A DNA stretch of 64,000 bases. It comes from Neobacillus cucumis (GTDB taxonomy: Bacteria > Bacillota > Bacilli > Bacillales > Cytobacillaceae). Numbering within the stretch: the stretch's first letter is position 1; every line of letters begins with the position of its first letter. Below, in pieces: positions 52,939 to 61,878 of this stretch. The stretch is from the NCBI RefSeq assembly GCF_016908975.1, contig NZ_JAFBEX010000018.1, forward strand, positions 1-64,000. Direction: 5' to 3'. The position numbers and the translations under genes are program-made. The notes beneath the pieces were generated by a model that worked only from the letters and a program-made list of their open reading frames with translations, ran no database searches and was not told the origin of the DNA.

Positions 52939-52990
52939 TGTACCCGATAGAGTAGACACTAAAAAAGGTCTGCCCTATCGGGTACTTTTA
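52939..52990 (+). repeat. Solitary IS end acting as terminator
   Basis: These bases match the orfA-side end of the IS at 48119-49576, including TGTACCCGATAGAGTAGACA and the A-run after it. GTACCCGATAG (52940-52950) and CTATCGGGTAC (52975-52985) form an 11-bp stem followed by TTTTA, 21 bp after the symporter stop. No other IS part remains. Confidence 0.82.
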
Positions 52991-53111
52991 TGTTTAATGA
53001 ATAAAAAATGAGATTAGATTTTCTTCTTTCGCAGATGACAAAAGAATGATTTCTATTTGTTTACAAATAATAACAAAAACGAATTCATTAAAAACTGAAA
53101 GAGGAAAACCT

Positions 53112-54707
53112 ATGCAAAGCTTATTTCAATCTTTAAAGAAAATCCTTCCCCAAAATCCTACCTCTAAGCCCAATGAACAGGTAATAACTGAAAAATATAT
53201 TAATAAAAAATTAGCTGATAACCTTTCTATATTAAAAGATGCTTTTGGGAAAACGGATGATATCCTTTATAGAGACTTTGAGTTTCTGAACCAAAAACCA
53301 TATAAGGTTTTTATTTGTTATTTAGATGGAATAGTGAATGAAGATTATATCAATGTAAATATATTAAAGCCGTTAATGGAGCCCAACTCTTCACCTCAAC
53401 ACTTTAATGAAAGCAATTTACTTACCATGATAAGAAATAGGATTCTTCACACGGCAGATATTCAAGAGCTAAAAATGATAGATCAAGTTATTGACAGTGT
53501 CTTGACCGGAAAGACGGTTCTTTTTATAGATGGATTTGATTCGGCTCTCGCCATGAGTACTCAAGGTTTCGAAACTAGGAATGTAAGCGAGCCTGCTACC
53601 GAATCAAGTGTGAGAGGATCTCGCGAAGGCTTTAATGAAGTATTAAAGGTCAATACTGCATTAATTCGCAGAAAAATTAATAACCACCAGTTAAAGTTTG
53701 AAAATATTAAGCTTGGCAAACAGACCAAAACAAGTATTCGTATCGGCTACATCGAAGGGATCGCCAATGAAAAGGTTGTGGAAGAGGTACGTACCCGGCT
53801 GGAGCGTATCAATGTGGATTCCATATTGGAATCAGGATATGTAGAACAATTTATCGAGGACAACCCCTTTTCGATTTTCCCTTCTGTGGGAAATAGCGAG
53901 AAACCTGATAAAGTTGCTTCTAAATTACTCGAAGGTAGAGTGGCGATACTGTGTGATGGGACACCCTTTGTTTTGACCGTTCCCTTTCTATTTATCGAGG
54001 GGTTACAAGTCGGTGAGGATTATTACTCCCGGCCTTATTTATCCTCCATCATTCGATTATTAAGGTTATTAGCCCTTTTTATTTCGGTTGCGGCCACGCC
54101 CTTTTATGTCGCCCTTACCACCTATCATCAAGAAATGGTTCCTTCCCTCTTGCTGGCAACAATGGCAGCTGGGGAAGAACGTGTCCCCTTCCCTATTTTC
54201 ATTGAAACATTGTTAATGGAAATCACCTTTCAGCTACTGAGAGAGGCAGGAGTAAGGATGCCCAGGCCTGTAGGTTCTGCTATTAGCATTGTTGGTGCGT
54301 TAGTTATCGGAGAAGGCGCCGTTCAAGCAGGTTTGGTAAGCTCGGCCATGGTCATCGGTATTGCCATTACGGGGATTGCCGGGTTTGTGGTACCTGCATT
54401 TAATGATGCCGTTATTTTATCGAGAATTCTTTTGTTAATATTAGGAGGCTCATTCGGTTTATATGGAATATTAATGGGTTTTATGATACTTCTGGGCCAT
54501 TTATGCTCTCTAAGGTCTTTTGGCACCCCCTATTTAACACCTCAGGCGCCTATTATTTGGAGTGAATGGAAGGATTCGATTATTCGCCTGCCGATTTGGC
54601 TTTTTCATTCTCGGCCGCAATCCATCACTTGGGAGAACTCGAAAAGATCCGGATTTGGAAACAAACCCCGTATTCCCAAAAAGGATGAAAGCGAGGGTGA
54701 GACATGA
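53112..54707 (+). CDS. GerA-family spore germination receptor, A subunit
   Basis: A 531-residue protein: large N-terminal cytoplasmic part (about 1-300; NLSILKDAFGKTDDILYRDF, VLFIDGFDSALAMSTQGFETR, a split PATESSVRGSREGFNE core) and about five membrane helices (about 310-470; PFYVALTTYHQEMVPSLLLATMA, VGSAISIVGALVIGEGAVQAG). GerA subunits sit in the spore inner membrane and with B and C subunits sense nutrients. The start is ATG 53112 behind AGAGGAAAA. Its end overlaps the C-subunit gene by 4 bp. The receptor type and germinant are not predictable. Confidence 0.92.
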   Translation: MQSLFQSLKKILPQNPTSKPNEQVITEKYINKKLADNLSILKDAFGKTDDILYRDFEFLNQKPYKVFICYLDGIVNEDYINVNILKPLMEPNSSPQHFNESNLLTMIRNRILHTADIQELKMIDQVIDSVLTGKTVLFIDGFDSALAMSTQGFETRNVSEPATESSVRGSREGFNEVLKVNTALIRRKINNHQLKFENIKLGKQTKTSIRIGYIEGIANEKVVEEVRTRLERINVDSILESGYVEQFIEDNPFSIFPSVGNSEKPDKVASKLLEGRVAILCDGTPFVLTVPFLFIEGLQVGEDYYSRPYLSSIIRLLRLLALFISVAATPFYVALTTYHQEMVPSLLLATMAAGEERVPFPIFIETLLMEITFQLLREAGVRMPRPVGSAISIVGALVIGEGAVQAGLVSSAMVIGIAITGIAGFVVPAFNDAVILSRILLLILGGSFGLYGILMGFMILLGHLCSLRSFGTPYLTPQAPIIWSEWKDSIIRLPIWLFHSRPQSITWENSKRSGFGNKPRIPKKDESEGET

Positions 54708-55870
54708 AAAAGGCAGTTTTCTGTTGTTTTTGCTTATTGCTATTGACAGGTTGCTGGGACCGGACTGAATTAAAGCAGCTGGGAATCGTAATGGGAGTTG
54801 CCATTGATAAAGATCCGGATTCCGGGGAATTTATTGTTTCCACCCAAATGCTAAGACCAGGGGCAATCAGTACCCAAATGCCCAGTTCCGAAAAGCCCGT
54901 TGAAAAAGTGGTTACAACGGGAAAAACCATTTTTGAAGCCATACGGAACTCCAATCTAGAATTCGACCGTAAAGGATTTTATGCCCATACCAAAGTGATT
55001 GTGATCGGGGAAACCTTGGCAAAAGAAGGACTGTTGCCCGTACTTGACTTTTTTCAGCGCGGGAAAGAAGTACGGGGGTATGTGTACGTGTGTATTGCAA
55101 AGAATACACAGGCAAATGAGATTTTGGGTATAGAAAGAGGAGGAATCGAATCCATCCCTGCATTCCGAATAAGAGATATGATTGAGGATACGAAATTTCA
55201 GTTAAAAGCAGCCCAAATCAATCTGCTTAATTTTTATAAAGAGTCGATGGGAAGCGGAATTGAACCTGTGGCTGGGGTATTAAAAATTGAGAAAGACAAA
55301 TTTTCAAAAAAACATGTAAAATTGTCCGGCGGAGCTGTTTTTAATAAGGATAAATTAGTTGGATACTTAAATGAACATCAAACAATCGGCTATCGATGGT
55401 GCAAAAGTGACGTACAATCGGGGGCGGTCTCCATCCCCTCCCCTGTAAATGAAAACCGATATGAATCGGTTGAAGTGAAAAAAGCCGACACCACCATTAA
55501 GCCACAGCTGAAAGGAAAAGAAATCTCCTTTATCATAAATGTGGAAGGTGTAGGGATTATCACCGAACAGGAAGTGATGAAACCACTTGAAGACAATACA
55601 AAAAAACTTGAACATACCCAGAAGACGGAAGAAAAAATGAATAAGCAAATCGAAAAAGATATCAAATTAGCGATAGAAAAAGCGCAAAAAGAATTCCATG
55701 CTGATATTTTTGGATTTGGAAGGGCTTTAAACAAAGAAGAACCAAAAGTATGGAATGCAATAAAAGAAGATTGGAATGATCGGTTTGCTGAAGTTCCCTA
55801 TACAGTCAATGTTCATTTTAAAATTAAAACGACCGGATTAATGCGGGGACCATCCCAAGCCAAGAATTAA
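54704..55870 (+). CDS. GerC-family spore germination lipoprotein, C subunit
   Basis: A 388-residue lipoprotein: signal peptide with lipobox LLTGC (Cys17) followed by WDRTELKQLGIVMGVAID, the hallmark start of GerC proteins, then the three-domain Ger(x)C body with DFFQRGKEVRGYVYVCIAKN and a C-terminal alpha/beta domain. It binds the outer leaflet of the spore inner membrane with its A and B partners. ATGA overlap with the A-subunit gene indicates coupling. The stop overlaps that of a small ORF on the other strand. Confidence 0.92.
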   Translation: MKKAVFCCFCLLLLTGCWDRTELKQLGIVMGVAIDKDPDSGEFIVSTQMLRPGAISTQMPSSEKPVEKVVTTGKTIFEAIRNSNLEFDRKGFYAHTKVIVIGETLAKEGLLPVLDFFQRGKEVRGYVYVCIAKNTQANEILGIERGGIESIPAFRIRDMIEDTKFQLKAAQINLLNFYKESMGSGIEPVAGVLKIEKDKFSKKHVKLSGGAVFNKDKLVGYLNEHQTIGYRWCKSDVQSGAVSIPSPVNENRYESVEVKKADTTIKPQLKGKEISFIINVEGVGIITEQEVMKPLEDNTKKLEHTQKTEEKMNKQIEKDIKLAIEKAQKEFHADIFGFGRALNKEEPKVWNAIKEDWNDRFAEVPYTVNVHFKIKTTGLMRGPSQAKN

Positions 55871-55998
55871 CGCTTAAACATTAATGTGAACAAATGGACA
55901 GCAATCAACAGGAGAAAGACTAAAATAAATATGGAACTTCCGAATAATATGATGTTACTTAGTAGATCAGCTTTCCTGATTACTTGTAGAATTAGCAT
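55867..55998 (-). CDS. 43-residue single-TM ORF overlapping gerB
   Basis: ATG 55998 follows AGAGGAGAAAG at good spacing. The frame overlaps the last 32 bp of the gerB-like gene in another phase and ends at 55867. The product MLILQVIRKADLLSNIILFG... has one strong hydrophobic helix (about 18-40) and a basic C-terminus (FKR). The stop codon overlaps, tail to tail, that of the gerC-like gene. Some ger operons are known to encode small membrane D proteins; this one is shorter and has no recognisable family. Coding is inferred from ribosome site, overlap and hydrophobic pattern. Confidence 0.5.
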   Translation of the reverse strand: MLILQVIRKADLLSNIILFGSSIFILVFLLLIAVHLFTLMFKR

Positions 55999-57100
55999 CA
56001 CTCTTTCTCCTCTTTTTTAAGATCATCACTTTTTTCTTTAGAAAAATAACGATTAATAATAATATGGTCATAAGGTTGACCATGGCCATTACATACGGGT
56101 GAACCTCAAATCCGAGCCAGCGGTGATAAGCCATATTTTCAAATCTCAGGTTATTCCAAATCGGGAACATCAATCCTATAGCAAGAATCACCCATCTGAT
56201 ATTTTTAATTTTAAATATCCAGATAATAGCAAGGACAACGCCGTAAAAATGCAAACTCATTTTGTAAAAGCCGCCGATAAACATGATTAAAACGGCTAAT
56301 AAGTCTAAATTCGTGAAAAAGTTAGCGATATTAATAGATAGGATCGTTTGTAATAATGGAATTTCCGTATTGGCTGTAAGATCTGGCCCCAAAATAGAAA
56401 GCATGATAATGAGTGAAAAGATAATTAAAAATGTTGAAAGCGCCACTGCTATAAAAGTAATTTTTCGAATGCCTTCCTGCTTATTTACAAAATGCCAAAA
56501 CATGATAAAAACGACAAGCTCACCAAAAGGGAAAAACACAACGTCAAATAAGGTTTTCCCTAAAAGCGGTTTGATTCCATTGCCTAAAATAGGCAGTATC
56601 TCATTGATATCAAATTGACCTGAAAACATGGTAAAAACAAAAATCGTAATCATAAAAATAATAAAAACTGGCAATAAAATTTCTCCGGTTCTTGCTAAAA
56701 CTTCAAAACCTAACGATAGAATGTAAATCGATACGAGCATAAAAAAGTAAAGGATAACCAGAATAGGTGTCATCGGCAGTGCAGACATTTTAATCAGTGA
56801 CCCAAATTCAAAAAAATTGTAACTGGCGCTGTCGAAAAAATAGGCCCCATATATGAACAACAATGGAATGGCTAATTTTCTTCCTACTGCTTCATTAAGT
56901 ATTTCGGAAAAATCTTGTTCAGGACAAATTCTTGGGAATTGTGTATAGGCCCAAATTAGACCTGTGCTGATCAAGAATGCTAGTAAAACCACCAGCCAAG
57001 CATCCTGTTTCGCACCGATTCCTAGTGCAAAGAGGGTTGTGCTTCCCACTTCAAATAACATAACGAGCATAAATAATTGAATTTTAGTGATTTGAATCAT
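55967..57100 (-). CDS. GerB-family spore germination permease, B subunit
   Basis: A 377-residue membrane protein of the amino acid/polyamine/organocation superfamily with ten helices. ITKIQLFMLVMLFEVGSTTLF at the start and the PILGNGIKPLL region are typical GerB features. The start is ATG 57100 behind GAGGTGG, not the in-frame ATG 81 bp upstream. Unusually it is convergent with the A and C genes instead of lying between them. Together they would make one complete receptor. In a GerA receptor the B subunit carries the ligand site. Confidence 0.92.
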   Translation of the reverse strand: MIQITKIQLFMLVMLFEVGSTTLFALGIGAKQDAWLVVLLAFLISTGLIWAYTQFPRICPEQDFSEILNEAVGRKLAIPLLFIYGAYFFDSASYNFFEFGSLIKMSALPMTPILVILYFFMLVSIYILSLGFEVLARTGEILLPVFIIFMITIFVFTMFSGQFDINEILPILGNGIKPLLGKTLFDVVFFPFGELVVFIMFWHFVNKQEGIRKITFIAVALSTFLIIFSLIIMLSILGPDLTANTEIPLLQTILSINIANFFTNLDLLAVLIMFIGGFYKMSLHFYGVVLAIIWIFKIKNIRWVILAIGLMFPIWNNLRFENMAYHRWLGFEVHPYVMAMVNLMTILLLIVIFLKKKVMILKKRRKSDANSTSNQES

Positions 57101-57435
57101 TCTATTTGCCACCTCGAGTTTTGTTAGAAATGATTCTAAGAAGGAAAGAGAATGGAACATCCAATAAACTATTTTAGACAAAGAAGTTTTTGAATAAACA
57201 TTACTTAATGGACCGTTCCTAAGTTCTTTAATAGGATATTAACTAGGTTTTCCGATCCACATTTCTCTCGATAGGAAATTCCCCTTTTCATTGCCTCTTT
57301 GCTTAACTATCGTTATTCTTATTTTTTGTTGATAAACATGTTGTTTGTTTTCCTTTTTGGATTATTTTAGTATTAAATCACTACCTAATTTGTATGGAAT
57401 AGGTATATAGGAGAGGTTTCGTTTTATGAAAGAGA
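57101..57435. other. Intergenic region upstream of gerB
   Basis: About 335 AT-rich bases between gerB and decayed ABC-transporter DNA. It should hold the forespore promoter of gerB, but I cannot define sigma-G boxes with confidence. No ORF or repeat seen. Confidence 0.35.
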
Positions 57436-57850
57436 TCAAATCAGAAAAAGAGAAGTGATTTTAACAGATTCAACACATATTAAAGCGAGTGCTGCAAAAG
57501 AGGAGGAAGTACTGCTGCTAACTTTCTGGAAGGGGCTAATATGTTTTCTTTCCTGCCATGCATGATAATGCTCTTCCCTTGACGGAGCTGGCAGCTCCTC
57601 AAAGTCCTGATCAGAAACTACGTAATAGGAATCAGCTGCTGGTAAGGCTCTTGAATGAATCACTTCCCCCGGAATTAATTTAAAACCTGATTTCAATTTA
57701 ATCGTTGGCTCGAGTAATTCCTTGGTTTATCCAAATTGATTCCCAGCAAATTCAATTACTTTAACCTGACCCTTTTCAATAGTAATGGTGTCTTCTCTCA
57801 GCAAAATAGCAAACCGATTAAAATCCGATTCCCTAGCATAAGGATGGAAT
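57436..57850 (-). pseudogene. Fragment of a BceB-like FtsX permease
   Basis: Minus-strand pieces RESDFNRFAILLREDTITIE, GQVKVIEFAGNQFG and, after a stop, LKSGFKLIPGEVIHS...DSYYVVSDQDFEELPAP resemble the large extracellular part of BceB-type FtsX permeases, where YYVVSDxDF is common. Membrane parts are absent. It follows, in the same direction, remnants of a BceA-like ATPase gene, as in real bceAB pairs. Family assignment is tentative. Confidence 0.5.
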
Positions 57851-57921
57851 CTTGGCCAATTTCATAAAACCTAAGCATCGTTTGCTCGTGATTCGCTCCC
57901 ATCTTTTCTTCCCTAATCGAT

Positions 57922-58101
57922 TTATTAATAGGCTCTTTTCGAAACTTTGTTGCTTTTTGAACTTATTTATGTGCCTTTTACTAAGTTTCAGGGCAATTTT
58001 CGCAAATGTTCTTACGAAAAGATGCCACGATGCATATAGTTATACAGGTCGATTAACTTTTACGAAAAACAACAATTTGTGCGAAAATAGCCTATTAATA
58101 A
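57922..58101. mobile_element. MITE-like element with 20-bp terminal inverted repeats
   Basis: TTATTAATAGGCTCTTTTCG (57922-57941) and CGAAAATAGCCTATTAATAA (58082-58101) are inverted repeats with one mismatch, enclosing 140 bp without an ORF. It lies between the permease and ATPase remnants. No clear target duplication is visible. Such AATAGGCT...TTTTCG elements look familiar from other Bacillus intergenic regions, but I cannot name a family. Confidence 0.65.
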
Positions 58102-58191
58102 CAGCTGCATCCTGTTTATCCTAGTCAACAGTTGTATAGGAAAAAGATAAGGATAGTTATTTTTCATCCCTGCCGTATAAAAAGTTTGAAA

Positions 58192-58830
58192 TCAAAACAA
58201 CGTTCCAATCGCACTAAATGCCACAGTGGTGCGTTCAATCTTATTGATTGATTCCAACATTAGCATGACATCCTTCGACGACTTCGAATCAAGATTTCCG
58301 GTCGGTTCATCAGCGAGCAGCATCTTGAGCACATGAATCATCGCCCTAGCCACAGCCACCATTTTGTGCCTACCCACCTGATATTTCATAGGTACGCTTG
58401 TTCATAATTGAGGTAATCCCCCATTTTCCCAGGATTTCGTGTGCCTTTTGTTTCATCTCTTTGACCTTTTTCCCACCAAGAGTCAACGGAAGGACGATAT
58501 TTTCCTCCACGGTTAACGTATGAAGTAAATTAAAGTCCTGGAAAACAAACCCGAGCTCTCGTCTACGGAAATTTGCCAAATCCTCTCTTTTGAGACGATG
58601 TGGATTCCTTCCATTAATTAGTATCTCACCAATAGTTGGTTCATCTATTCGTCGTAATCATGTTCAAGAGGGTTGTTTCCCACTACCAGAAGGCCCCATG
58701 ATGACAACAAATTCCCCATCTTCAATTGATAAATTAATATTGTTTAATGCCTTATAGGCAATTTTACCTTCATAAATTTTACTTTCCTTACAAGTTTGTA
58801 AGGTTTTGAGTTTCTAAAAAAATGTGCGGA
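58192..58830 (-). pseudogene. Broken BceA-like ABC transporter ATPase
   Basis: Pieces in order on the minus strand: YEGKIAYKALNNINLSIEDG, VVIMGPSGSGK (Walker A, then one extra base), EPTIGEIL, FRRRELGFVFQDFNLLHTLT (Q-loop), TYEISGG (signature), KMVAVARAMIH and MLLADEPTGNLDSKSS (Walker B). At least three frame changes are present and the true C-terminus is missing. FQDFNLLHTLTVEENIVLPL is typical of BceA/YxdL/PsdA transporters for antimicrobial peptides. Confidence 0.85.
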
Positions 58831-58862
58831 AGGTTGCACCTTTGCCTACTTCTGACTCCATT

Positions 58863-59392
58863 TCAATCCTGTGGCTGAGGGTTACTAATGTCTCCTTTGT
58901 CAAATGCAGCCCCATACCCGTGATTCTCAAAATTTCCTGCCGTTTGTGAAAGCTCAAAATCAAAGACATGTGTATTTTCAGCAATGCGATGAGGCTTTGT
59001 TGATTTTAGAATCGTTACAATCCCTGTTTGTAAATCCAAGCGGATAATGACTTGTGCTATTGATTTGTGGTACTTATTTGCAATCTCAACAAGAACAGGA
59101 TTATCAAGGAGTCCTCCTTGCATTAGTGGAGACCATGCTTCAAGTTGAATCTCATTTTGTTTACATAAATCATGTAACTTCTGTTGATTAAATAGCGGAT
59201 GAAATACAACTTGATTAACCATTGGTTTGATTTCACAATTCCAAAATGTCTTCCAGATGATGTACTTTAAAATTGCTCAGCTTCAAGTGTGGTTTACGGA
59301 ACTAACAACTTCATCTCCTCTTTTACCAGAAAAACACCTAACCCTAACCAAGGCATTTTTACTCCATTATGTAAGGTCAAATTTTCCAGCAT
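58863..59392 (-). pseudogene. Aldo/keto reductase with internal deletion
   Basis: Starts with ATG 59392 (MLENLTLHNGVKMPWLGLGV, the family start), breaks after about 30 codons, and resumes near the C-terminus with MVNQVVFHPLFNQQ, QLEAWSPLMQGGLLDN and VTILKSTKPHRIAENTHVFD. The part with the catalytic Asp, Tyr and Lys is gone. Belongs to the 2,5-diketo-gluconate-reductase-like branch. Confidence 0.85.
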
Positions 59393-59413
59393 GAAGTCTC
59401 TCTCCTTTTTACT

Positions 59414-59438
59414 TTTGTTTGTATAATAAATAAACTAT
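59414..59438. promoter_or_regulatory. XylR-operator-like palindrome
   Basis: TTTGTTTGT, 7-bp centre, ATAAACTAT: right arm one base from the xylO half-site ACAAACTA. It lies just upstream of the dead aldo/keto reductase gene and downstream of the nitroreductase gene. Confidence 0.5.
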
Positions 59439-59500
59439 GTTAACAAAAACCTATTATAATATTTTGAAAGAAAAAAGAACTAGATTCTTTAGTCTGGTGA

Positions 59501-60166
59501 TTACATTCCTCTAAAATTGACCACTTCTTCAATTGGGGTCCGACTTGAAATATATTGGTTATACGGATGCTCTAGATCCGCATAACCAATCATGATCCCA
59601 ACAATGATTTTCTGGTTGTCAGGAATATCAAGTATCTTTCTAATATGATGGGGATAGGATACCGAGCTTGCTGCCGGTGCTGAGTCAAGTCCGTGTGCTT
59701 TTGCTGAAAGCATCAAGCTATTGGCAAACATTCCAAGGTCAAACATTGACCAATGTGTAAGGGAAGCATCAAGACATAAGAATACAGCAACTGGCTCACC
59801 AAAAAACTGATAATTATTTTTCCAGTTTTTATAGCGCTCTATCTCGTCATCCCGAACAATTCCCATGCTTTTAAATGATTCTGCAAAACTTTTCTTCATT
59901 CGTTTATCGATATACTCCGGCCATTCTCTCGGTGTAGACAGCTCCTGTTTGTGCGGTTCGTAATTTTCAAAAGACTCTAAGTAAGCTGAGCGTAACCTTT
60001 CTAATGTTTCTCCTGATGCGACATAGATTTCCCATGGTTGTGAATTTGCCCAGGATGGAGCACGGGTGGCATCCTTCAAAACATCTGTTAACAATTCCTT
60101 GCTGACAGGCTTATCTAAATATTTTCGAATTGTATGTCTTTCAAAAAATATTTTTGTTGCTTCCAT
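59501..60166 (-). CDS. Nitroreductase family flavoprotein
   Basis: A 221-residue FMN-dependent oxidoreductase. ERHTIRKYLDKPVSKELL holds the phosphate-binding arginines, ATRAPSWANSQPWEIYVASG the flavin loop, and the C-terminal GLDSAPAASSV and VGIMIGYADLEHPYN blocks are normal for the group. Natural substrate unknown (nitroaromatics, quinones). The start is ATG 60166 behind AAAGGAG; an upstream in-frame start is not needed. It is an intact gene bordered by pseudogenes on one side and the xyn operon on the other. Confidence 0.88.
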   Translation of the reverse strand: MEATKIFFERHTIRKYLDKPVSKELLTDVLKDATRAPSWANSQPWEIYVASGETLERLRSAYLESFENYEPHKQELSTPREWPEYIDKRMKKSFAESFKSMGIVRDDEIERYKNWKNNYQFFGEPVAVFLCLDASLTHWSMFDLGMFANSLMLSAKAHGLDSAPAASSVSYPHHIRKILDIPDNQKIIVGIMIGYADLEHPYNQYISSRTPIEEVVNFRGM

Positions 60167-60297
60167 TAAGAAAATCTCCTTTAGTCTAGTTTTACCCTCA
60201 TTCGCTTTCAAATTCTTATAAATTTCTTGAACCTGAAAAATACTGACAGCGTATGATGGAGGGCAACGAAGAAAAGTACCAATACACTGACTAATTA

Positions 60298-60327
60298 GAA
60301 AAACCGGCCAAAATTAAAGGCCGATTC
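60298..60327 (-). terminator. Terminator of the xynP-xynB-GH5 operon
   Basis: AATCGGCC pairs with GGCCGGTT (one G-T pair) around 9 nt, followed on the minus strand by TTTCT. About 55 bp after the GH5 stop. Confidence 0.65.
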
Positions 60328-60382
60328 TCCATGCTCGTATTGGAAGGTTGATTTGTTTGTCATTTTTTATGACATCAACTTT

Positions 60383-61858
60383 TTATAGTGTTACTTCTTT
60401 TTGTGTATGTTTTTTTAAAACATTCAGCAAACCTTCATTGATCTTGCAGTTTTTAAAAGCAAAAGATTGCATTATCAGGTCGATTTCTTCTTCTGAAAGA
60501 TCTTTGAAAATTTTCGCATACTCAGGTTGAATCAAAGCTCCCGCATAAATGGTCAAAATCGATTGTGAAAGTGCGGCAATATTATTGCCATGATTAATAT
60601 CCGGGCTGTTAATAACTTCCTCAAAATGGGCAGCTAACTCCTCAACTGACTGTCTAGCTTTAAATCCTGGAAGCCATATCATCCAATCATCTGTATTAAG
60701 AGCAAACTTCAGTTTGATGATGGAAAATATTCTCTTCATATATTCCGATTCCGAATCGAGTGTAACCAGTCCCATTACTCCAACATCTTTATAAGTCCAT
60801 GTCGTCCAGTGGGCGCCAAATTTCTCAAAAATATCAAGTTGATCATCCATTGCTTTTAAACGGTCTGGTATTTCATCTTCTGGTCCATTATATACCGATC
60901 CAAACTCTCCTACCCAAAGAGGAACATTATATTTTTCCGAAAATTGTGTGCCTTGATGATTGTTAAATACCTCAACCTGGACATCTTTATCCCAATACTT
61001 GCCACTTTCAACGCGAGCTGTTTTTGCATCGGCTACACCAGGGTAAGGCCCAGGCCCAAATCCTGCAGCAGTATAGTTATGACTACTGTATACCAGGTTA
61101 TCAGCGAAAGGAGCTTCTAATCCATCAAATAGCTTAGAGTAATTATCCCCTTCAAGGAAAATGATATGATCCGGATCAATCTTACGAATAGCTTCCACTA
61201 CACGCCTGTAGATACGATTCATCCTTTCCCAATCAGGTTTATAGTTCCCGAAGAAAGTATGCGGGAAATCTCCGTGAGGCGCATTAACACATGGTTCGTT
61301 CATTACATTGTATCCTGCAATAACCTCTCTCCCATTGTAACGGCGGGCAAACTCTTCCCATAATGCCACATATCTGTCTTGATAAGTTTTGTCATGCCAA
61401 AAAAAGCTGTGTCTAACATCATTGTCCGAATGCCAATGGGTGTTTTGAAAGCCCTGTACAGCATGAAGGTCCAAAATAACGTACAGACCCTGTTTTTCAC
61501 ATAAATCGATTATTCGGTCCAAACGCTTAAAACCAGATTCTTTGTAAACAAACGGGGATTCATCGTCCTCAAAATGTCGATAATTTAAGGGGATGCGAAT
61601 GGTGGTTGCTCCCCAGCTTTTGATAAACTTAATATCATCTTCACCAAAGAAGTAATGCAGCATTCGATCGAACAAAAACTCTGCTTTTTCTTTTCCGATT
61701 ACATCGGCAACAGTATGACGGAGTGCATGCTCCGTGCCTGTATAGCCGTTGATAAAATCTTCCATATTCATCCAGCCACCAATACATGTACCGCGTAGCT
61801 GAACCGATTTTCCAGTTGAATTAATGATTTTATTTTCTTTGACTTGCAGTAAATCCAT
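60383..61858 (-). CDS. Intracellular GH5-type glycoside hydrolase
   Basis: A 491-residue cytoplasmic enzyme with a GH5 (beta/alpha)8 barrel (about 5-365): VQLRGTCIGGWMNMEDF, TTIRIPLNYRHFED, YVILDLHAVQGFQNTHWHSD, GYNVMNEP (acid/base E188) and PLWVGEFGS (nucleophile E318). A further helical C-terminal segment of about 125 residues is unlike common GH5 modules. No signal peptide. The start is ATG 61858 (AAAGGGTGG). It is the third gene after a GPH symporter and xynB, so it probably cleaves imported beta-linked oligosaccharides; specificity could be xylosidic or glucosidic. Confidence 0.82.
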   Translation of the reverse strand: MDLLQVKENKIINSTGKSVQLRGTCIGGWMNMEDFINGYTGTEHALRHTVADVIGKEKAEFLFDRMLHYFFGEDDIKFIKSWGATTIRIPLNYRHFEDDESPFVYKESGFKRLDRIIDLCEKQGLYVILDLHAVQGFQNTHWHSDNDVRHSFFWHDKTYQDRYVALWEEFARRYNGREVIAGYNVMNEPCVNAPHGDFPHTFFGNYKPDWERMNRIYRRVVEAIRKIDPDHIIFLEGDNYSKLFDGLEAPFADNLVYSSHNYTAAGFGPGPYPGVADAKTARVESGKYWDKDVQVEVFNNHQGTQFSEKYNVPLWVGEFGSVYNGPEDEIPDRLKAMDDQLDIFEKFGAHWTTWTYKDVGVMGLVTLDSESEYMKRIFSIIKLKFALNTDDWMIWLPGFKARQSVEELAAHFEEVINSPDINHGNNIAALSQSILTIYAGALIQPEYAKIFKDLSEEEIDLIMQSFAFKNCKINEGLLNVLKKHTQKEVTL

Positions 61859-61878
61859 TTGTACCACCCTTTCCTGCT

